This document shows, one piece after another, positions 7,934 to 11,123 of a stretch of DNA of 11,123 bases. Positions within the stretch are counted from its first letter, which is position 1; each line of letters opens with the position of its first letter. The notes under the pieces were generated by a model. The model was given only the letters and a program-made list of their open reading frames with translations. It was not told the origin of the DNA and ran no database searches. Where the stretch lies: positions 1-11,123 of the forward strand of contig JAUIHC010000065.1 of assembly GCA_030432455.1 (NCBI GenBank), read 5' to 3'. Source of the stretch: Phycisphaerae bacterium (lineage in GTDB: Bacteria > Planctomycetota > Phycisphaerae > Phycisphaerales > SM1A02). The translations under genes were made by a program, and so were the position numbers.

Positions 7934-8070
7934 GATCGAGCGGCCTGGTCTCGGCGCCCCGGCCGCCACCTCCCGCCAGAATCGTGGATTCCGCCTGAGG
8001 GCCACGATCGGTCAGGACAGGGTGGTCGCATCCGGAGCTCGGGTTCCGACTATTCCGACCGAAATACTGT

Positions 8071-8099
8071 TTGAATCCGCGGTGAACTTGCTCATAATC
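8071..8099 (+). promoter_or_regulatory. Sigma-70-type promoter for the PEP-CTERM-like gene
   Basis: TTGAAT (8071-8076) and ATAATC (8094-8099) are separated by 17 bases; the alternative reading CATAAT (8093-8098) gives 16. This is the most AT-rich patch nearby and the best match to the consensus in the window. It predicts a start near 8105 and an untranslated leader of about 80 bases. The rest of the 7934-8185 intergenic stretch has only a weak 7-base inverted repeat (7981-7987 with 8002-8008), possibly the end of the upstream transcript, without a T run. Confidence 0.7.
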
Positions 8100-8169
8100 G
8101 ACTCTTGAGCGACTTCCCACGCCGTCGCTCCAGTTCCTGCCCTCATTCCCATCAGCCATTCCCGGCAAC

Positions 8170-8175
8170 AAGGAG
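8170..8175 (+). promoter_or_regulatory. Shine-Dalgarno site fixing the start at 8186
   Basis: AAGGAG lies 10 bases before the ATG at 8186. It supports this start over the longer in-frame TTG at 8105, which falls at the predicted transcription start and would bury the signal peptide. Confidence 0.75.
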
Positions 8176-8185
8176 TCAAGAAGAT

Positions 8186-8806
8186 ATGAAGCGCATCGCA
8201 TTTGCTGCCGCCGCGGTGGTCGCCGTGGCGACATCGGCGTCGGCCGATCTCATCAATGGTGACCTCGAAGACACCACCGGGTGGGAGTTCTTCGGCGGTC
8301 AGGGCATCTTCCAGCCCGCGTTCTTCGGTGGCGGCAACTCGATCGTCGCCTACGGCACCTTCGGTGGCTTCCCCAACTTCAGCGGCGCCACGCAGACGCT
8401 CGGCTGGGCCGGCGACTACGCCGAGGGTGACACCATCAACTTCGGTGGCCAGATGTATCTCGAGGGCAACAAGGTGCCCTACGGCACCAACCGTGCCGTC
8501 ATCCAGTTGAACTTCTGGTACGGCGACGGCTACGCCTACGGCTTCTCGGTGGTCGCGGGCGAAGTGAACGCCAACTCGATCACCGACACCATCCTGGACT
8601 TCGAACTCGACTACGTGCTCGATGCCGGCGCCGCGTCGGCGACCCGCATCAGCTTCGACTTCACCTATGTGCAGGACGGCTTCGAGGACGGCGTCGAGAG
8701 CGGCGCCGTCTGGGGCGACAACTTCTACGCCTCGATCGTGCCCGCCCCGGGTGCGATGGCCCTCCTCGGGGTCGCGGGTCTGGCTCGGGGCCGTCGCCGC
8801 GACTGA
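8186..8806 (+). CDS. Secreted protein with PEP-CTERM-like C-terminal sorting signal
   Basis: A 206-residue exported protein. The signal peptide MKRIAFAAAAVVAVATSASA is followed directly by DLINGDLEDTTGWEFF, an opening common in PEP-CTERM proteins with a jelly-roll (carbohydrate-binding-like) domain. The body is rich in Gly, aromatic and acidic residues (GDYAEGDTINFGGQMYLEG, NFWYGDGYAYGF) and ends with VWGDNFYASI. The last 22 residues (185-206) form a tripartite tail: PAPGA motif, short hydrophobic stretch MALLGVAGLA, then RGRRRD. This matches PEP-CTERM architecture except that the motif is PAPGA rather than PEP, a form I know from Phycisphaerales. In that model an exosortase would anchor or process it at the envelope; no exosortase gene is in the window. 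It has its own promoter, Shine-Dalgarno and terminator, so it is a single-gene unit. Its ligand and role are unknown. Confidence 0.88.
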   Translation: MKRIAFAAAAVVAVATSASADLINGDLEDTTGWEFFGGQGIFQPAFFGGGNSIVAYGTFGGFPNFSGATQTLGWAGDYAEGDTINFGGQMYLEGNKVPYGTNRAVIQLNFWYGDGYAYGFSVVAGEVNANSITDTILDFELDYVLDAGAASATRISFDFTYVQDGFEDGVESGAVWGDNFYASIVPAPGAMALLGVAGLARGRRRD

Positions 8807-8845
8807 TCGCGGAACGGTCCGACCCCGCGTCGATCCAGATCGACC

Positions 8846-8880
8846 ACACGGCGGCGCCTTCGGGCGCCGCCGTGTTCGTT
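8846..8880 (+). terminator. Strong intrinsic terminator after the PEP-CTERM-like gene
   Basis: A perfect 13-base-pair stem (8846-8858 with 8863-8875) closed by a TTCG tetraloop begins 40 bases after the stop and is followed by TCGTT. The T run is short, but the stem is very stable. It lies between convergent genes (stops at 8806 and 8908), so it may also limit transcription arriving from the minus strand. Confidence 0.8.
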
Positions 8881-8907
8881 CACGCGCTGTGCGGTCACGC
8901 TGCTTGC

Positions 8908-9510
8908 TCAGGATGTGTGTGAATCGAGCCGGTCGGCGATCCGCTCCAGGATCGTCTCGATTCGCTGGAGCGATCCGGCGAGATCCGCGTCGGGCGCCGA
9001 CGGGGTCGTGGCCGCCGCCGTCGGCGTCGGCCGCTCGGTGTCGGTCACGCGGTCCCGTTGGTCGAGCACCTGCTGCCGGAACGCATCGGGCGCCGTCACG
9101 CCGAGGAGGCTCACGAGGGCGCCGCCCTCGGATCCCCCCGACTGCCCGGCGGTCTCCACGCCGAGCTTCTTCAGTCCGAAGTACCGCATGATCGGCCCCT
9201 GGACCGAGGAGAGGTCGGTGATCTTCTCGAGCGGGATCGTCCGTTCCACCTTGTTGAAGATCCCCTTGCGGACGATCAGGCTTCGTCGGGTGAGCGTCGC
9301 CGACCAACTCGCGATCATGCGGTCGAGGAAGAGCGCGTAGACGATCGCCACGATGATGACGATCGGAATCGTCACGATGAAGAGGCAGACCGGGAGAAGC
9401 CCCGCCCAGTGGTACTTGATGATCGCGTCTCGATCGAAGGTCGCTTCGGCGAGAACCTCGGAGGACGGGGCCGAGGTGGACGGGGCGGGTGCGTTCGGCT
9501 TGGTGGTCAT
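8908..9510 (-). CDS. Membrane protein with bacterial PH domain (bPH2, YdbS-like)
   Basis: A 200-residue membrane protein. Residues 1-34 are a Pro/Ser/Ala-rich cytoplasmic start. A hydrophobic block at about 36-62 (GLLPVCLFIVTIPIVIIVAI and onward) forms one long or two short membrane segments. Then comes a bPH2 (formerly DUF304) domain at about 68-150 with the family features ATLTRRSLIVRKGIFNKVER, IPLEKITDLSSVQGPIMRYFG and LGVETAG. An alanine/proline/threonine linker (157-175) leads to a short amphipathic helix, LQRIETILERIADRL (181-195), that could form a coiled coil. Its function is not known; relatives are membrane-anchored and often uncharacterised. The start at 9510 is the first ATG that keeps the family N-terminus; only a weak purine stretch (AGAAAG) precedes it. 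The gene is convergent with 8186 and divergent from 9579 across 68 bases. Confidence 0.88.
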   Translation of the reverse strand: MTTKPNAPAPSTSAPSSEVLAEATFDRDAIIKYHWAGLLPVCLFIVTIPIVIIVAIVYALFLDRMIASWSATLTRRSLIVRKGIFNKVERTIPLEKITDLSSVQGPIMRYFGLKKLGVETAGQSGGSEGGALVSLLGVTAPDAFRQQVLDQRDRVTDTERPTPTAAATTPSAPDADLAGSLQRIETILERIADRLDSHTS

Positions 9511-9565
9511 GGAGCGACTTTCTGGGATTGGTGCGGAGGGGCTTTCATCCGCCCTTGTTCGCCAC

Positions 9566-9571
9566 TAGTCT
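9566..9571 (+). promoter_or_regulatory. Putative -10 element (TAGTCT) of a leaderless lipoprotein transcript
   Basis: TAGTCT ends 7 bases before the ATG at 9579, and no Shine-Dalgarno lies between. CTTTCA at 9542-9547, 18 bases upstream, is a possible weak -35. The arrangement is the same as before the genes at 2223 and 7448. Confidence 0.5.
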
Positions 9572-9578
9572 CCCCTGC

Positions 9579-10019
9579 ATGAGATGGAGTGACGGTGTTC
9601 GGATCGGTCGTGGAGCGGTGGTGGTCTCGATGCTCGGCGTCGGCGGTCTTCTCTCCGGATGTGGTGGAGAACCCGAGGTGGCCCCCGAGGATCGAATGGT
9701 CCGGGTCGCCCTTGATCCCGCCGATCGCGAGGAGATCATGGGCGACCGATACGCCGCGATTCGGGAGGCCATCATCGATATTCGACTGATGGAGGCGGCT
9801 CGTCCCGACCCGGAGCGCGACCGGGAAGCCTACGCGACGCAGTGCGACCTCATCGATGAGGCGTCGCGGCGCCTCGTGGCGGTGATGGGTGACGAGCGGT
9901 GGACCCGAGACGAACGACGCCTCATGCAGCGAGTGCTGCGATTCGCGAGCGCCGCGGACCTGAGCGAGGGGCCGGACGATGACTCGCCCGCCGATTCGGA
10001 GTCGCCGAACGGCGGTTGA
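9579..10019 (+). CDS. Small predicted lipoprotein of unknown function
   Basis: A 146-residue protein. A basic start (MRWSDGVRIGRG), hydrophobic core (AVVVSMLGVGGLL) and lipobox LLSGC put the lipidated cysteine at position 28, followed by GGEPE. The mature part is highly charged and probably helical: ADREEIMGDRYAAIREAI (48-65), IRLMEAARPDPERDREA (68-84), IDEASRRLVAVMGDERW (92-108), RDERRLMQRVLRF (110-122). The tail is acidic and Ser/Pro-rich (GPDDDSPADSESPNGG). I recognise no family. It is probably anchored in a membrane facing the periplasm. The ATG at 9579 is preferred to upstream in-frame starts because it gives the lipoprotein signal and follows a -10-like hexamer. It converges on the pseudopilin gene with 21 bases between stop codons and no clear terminator. 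Confidence 0.8.
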   Translation: MRWSDGVRIGRGAVVVSMLGVGGLLSGCGGEPEVAPEDRMVRVALDPADREEIMGDRYAAIREAIIDIRLMEAARPDPERDREAYATQCDLIDEASRRLVAVMGDERWTRDERRLMQRVLRFASAADLSEGPDDDSPADSESPNGG

Positions 10020-10040
10020 GCCGCGCCGGCGAGGCGGCGA

Positions 10041-10811
10041 TCACCAGTCGCCGTCCCACCCCGGATACATGGTGTCCTCGAAGAACCTCAGGTCCGGCCC
10101 GTCGAAGCCCCAGTCGCCCTCGCGGACCTCCTCGGGGAGGCTGGGATCCTTGAAGGTGTAGTAGCGCACCGATCCGTCGACGTATCCGATGTTGACGCCC
10201 CGTCGATCCCAGAACGCGGGAAGGTCCACCCAGCACCCCTCCCAGCCGGTGCCGGGCATGCCCACGTAGAACCCCTGCGGGTTGTAGCCGTAGGCGGAGT
10301 GCTCCACGATCGTCATCATCGTCTCGGAGGGTTTGGCGATGGTCGAGAACGTGTAGGTCGCGGGGCCGTAGCCGCCTGAGACGTGGTAGCCGTTGGGCCG
10401 CACGCCGACCTGGGCGTTGTAGGAGTATGACCGCACGCGGTCGGACGGATCGAGCGGCGACTTGTATGCCTGGGGATCCTGCCCGAGATAGTCCCAGGCC
10501 GCGCCCTCCTCGAGGGCATCGACGAGTTCGCGATTCCCGGACGCGATGTTGTTCCCGTAGCACTTGACCCATTCGTCCTGGGTCGGATCGCCGCTGGTCA
10601 TCGGGTTCAGCCAGCGGCCCTGATAGTCGCCGGTGTAGTTGATGTTGGCCTGGATCAGGTTCCGCTGCCGGACCTGATCCATCGCGTTGCGGGCCGACTG
10701 CTGGAACCGCTCGACGGACAGGAGGATGATCGCCACCAGCAGGGCGATGATCGCGATCACGACGAGCAGTTCGACGAGCGTGAAGCCGGTGGGGCGACGG
10801 GATTCCGACAT
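10041..10811 (-). CDS. Pseudopilin with prepilin-type N-terminal cleavage/methylation domain (type II secretion G-like)
   Basis: A 256-residue pilin-like protein. The prepilin leader and helix are plain: RRPTGFTLVELLVVIAIIAL, with prepilin peptidase cutting between Gly9 and Phe10 and the conserved Glu at mature position 5 (Glu14). The hydrophobic helix runs to about residue 32, then VERFQQSARNAMDQVRQR. The C-terminal domain is planctomycete-like, with SYSYNAQVGVRPNGY, PSETMMTIVEHSAYG and RRGVNIGYVDGSVRYY near the end. This resembles the H-X9-DG region of DUF1559-type proteins, but the expected His is not where it should be (Asp there). These proteins occur in many copies per planctomycete genome and their individual roles are mostly unknown. 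GGAGG lies 5 bases before the ATG. It sits 58 bases after the dockerin-like gene on the same strand and may share its transcript or use its own promoter. Confidence 0.92.
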   Translation of the reverse strand: MSESRRPTGFTLVELLVVIAIIALLVAIILLSVERFQQSARNAMDQVRQRNLIQANINYTGDYQGRWLNPMTSGDPTQDEWVKCYGNNIASGNRELVDALEEGAAWDYLGQDPQAYKSPLDPSDRVRSYSYNAQVGVRPNGYHVSGGYGPATYTFSTIAKPSETMMTIVEHSAYGYNPQGFYVGMPGTGWEGCWVDLPAFWDRRGVNIGYVDGSVRYYTFKDPSLPEEVREGDWGFDGPDLRFFEDTMYPGWDGDW

Positions 10812-10816
10812 GAAGA

Positions 10817-10821
10817 CCTCC
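10817..10821 (-). promoter_or_regulatory. Shine-Dalgarno site of the pseudopilin gene
   Basis: On the minus strand GGAGG lies 5 bases before the ATG at 10811. It confirms this start, which also gives the exact short prepilin leader (nine residues before the Phe). Confidence 0.8.
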
Positions 10822-10828
10822 GGAGGCG

Positions 10829-10857
10829 ACGGTATCGCCCTCGTTCGTCGTTCGCAA
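10829..10857 (-). promoter_or_regulatory. Possible promoter for the pseudopilin gene
   Basis: On the minus strand TTGCGA (10857-10852) and TACCGT (10834-10829) are separated by 17 bases. Transcription would begin near 10822, leaving a short leader that just includes the Shine-Dalgarno. The match is moderate and the -10 is far from TATAAT, though it fits the TANNNT pattern seen elsewhere here. Confidence 0.4.
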
Positions 10858-10860
10858 CGG

Positions 10861-10877
10861 AAAACGGAGTCACTCCG
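10861..10877 (-). terminator. Possible mini-terminator overlapping the stop of the dockerin-like gene
   Basis: On the minus strand CGGAG-TGA-CTCCG makes a 5-base-pair stem whose loop is the TGA stop codon itself, followed at once by TTTT. The stem is short for an intrinsic terminator, so it may be weak. With the possible promoter just downstream it would separate the two genes. Confidence 0.3.
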
Positions 10878-11123
10878 GGCAGGGTCCCCAGAGCGTGAAC
10901 AGTCTGGTCAGGTCCTGTCCGTCCACGAAACCATCGCCGTTGAGATCGAACTCGCCGGCCTGAGTTCCATACCACCGTGCGATCAGCAGGCCCAGATCGC
11001 CACCGCCGACCACTCGGTCGTCGTCGAAGTCGCCGGGGCAGGGCGGCGGCGGCGGCGGGCCGATCCATCGGAGATCCGCGATGTTGATCGTGCGGGTCAT
11101 CGTGTTCGCGGCGCTGTTGGAGA
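10870..11123 (-). CDS. C-terminal end of a dockerin-like (GC-type) secreted protein; N-terminus cut by window edge
   Basis: The frame is open from the right edge to the TGA at 10872-10870, giving 83 visible residues; an internal Met exists but the frame continues upstream (SNSAANT before MTRTINIADLRWIG), so this is the end of a longer protein. After that beta-like end comes a six-proline linker, then a two-repeat dockerin-like module: CPGDFDDDRVVGGGDLGLLI with ARWYGTQAG, then EFDLNGDGFVDGQDLTRLF and TLWGPCPE. Both repeats have EF-hand-like Asp/Asn spacing. The module begins and ends with a Cys, as in the GC-type dockerin modules I recall from Phycisphaerae. Such tails are thought to act in surface anchoring or assembly. 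The function of the missing main part is unknown. The tail closely parallels that of the sugar dehydrogenase at the left end. Confidence 0.8.
   Translation of the reverse strand, partial: SNSAANTMTRTINIADLRWIGPPPPPPCPGDFDDDRVVGGGDLGLLIARWYGTQAGEFDLNGDGFVDGQDLTRLFTLWGPCPE

Noticed and set aside
7373..8005. N-terminal extension of the esterase frame beyond the GTG at 7372
   Set aside because: The extension lies opposite the 7448 gene, looks like antisense translation, and precedes a typical HSL-family N-terminus.
8012..9307. 431-codon minus-strand frame across the PEP-CTERM-like gene and into the bPH2 gene
   Set aside because: It runs through a strong terminator and a consensus promoter and is antisense or out of frame to two well supported genes.
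9922..10857. 311-codon minus-strand frame overlapping the pseudopilin
   Set aside because: Out-of-frame shadow; the pseudopilin frame has a Shine-Dalgarno and an exact prepilin leader.
11041..11060. GGC repeat near the right edge
   Set aside because: It simply encodes the six-proline linker before the dockerin-like module.

Overview
The window reads as chromosomal DNA from a high-GC planctomycete, most likely of the Phycisphaerae/Phycisphaerales type. The lineage call rests on several signatures together: two dockerin-like C-terminal modules of the DLGLL-A-W kind, one ending in WGPCP; a PEP-CTERM-like tail of the variant form VPAPGAMALLG...RGRRR; a planctomycete-style pseudopilin with an internal VNIGYVDG motif; and a type I sulfatase next to a secreted S9 peptidase. 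It is an inference from family knowledge, not a database result. There are ten protein genes (two cut by the window edges), no RNA genes, no CRISPR array and no recognisable insertion sequence.

Layout. Positions 1-2098 (minus, C-terminus cut by the left edge) encode a secreted PQQ-type sugar dehydrogenase with a carbohydrate-binding module inserted in its beta-propeller and a dockerin-like tail. Divergent from it, 2223-4085 and 4132-6396 (plus) form a likely two-gene operon: a secreted arylsulfatase A-type sulfatase and a secreted prolyl-oligopeptidase-family serine peptidase, each with an unexplained C-terminal extension. An HSL-type alpha/beta hydrolase lies convergent at 6434-7372 (minus), and divergent from it is a small conserved helical/TPR-like protein (7448-7933). 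Next come a secreted PEP-CTERM-like protein (8186-8806) with a clear promoter upstream and a strong terminator downstream, a membrane bPH2-domain protein (8908-9510, minus), a short lipoprotein (9579-10019), a type II secretion/type IV pilin-like pseudopilin (10041-10811, minus), and the C-terminal end of a second dockerin-like protein (10870 to the right edge, minus).

How the genes fit together. Most products are exported: five have signal peptides or a lipobox, and the pseudopilin has a prepilin leader. The left half looks like a small scavenging set for sulfated or complex carbohydrate and peptide material: binding and oxidation of sugars, removal of sulfate, cleavage of peptides. The right half is a series of unrelated surface and envelope genes.

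The most notable regulatory feature is a TAGNNT hexamer placed 6-7 bases before the ATG of three plus-strand genes that lack a Shine-Dalgarno sequence (sulfatase, TPR-like protein, lipoprotein). This suggests leaderless transcripts. Two other genes (PEP-CTERM-like protein and pseudopilin) have ordinary Shine-Dalgarno sites. I did not find a clearly new defence or mobile system. The novelty is in domain architectures and promoter layout.
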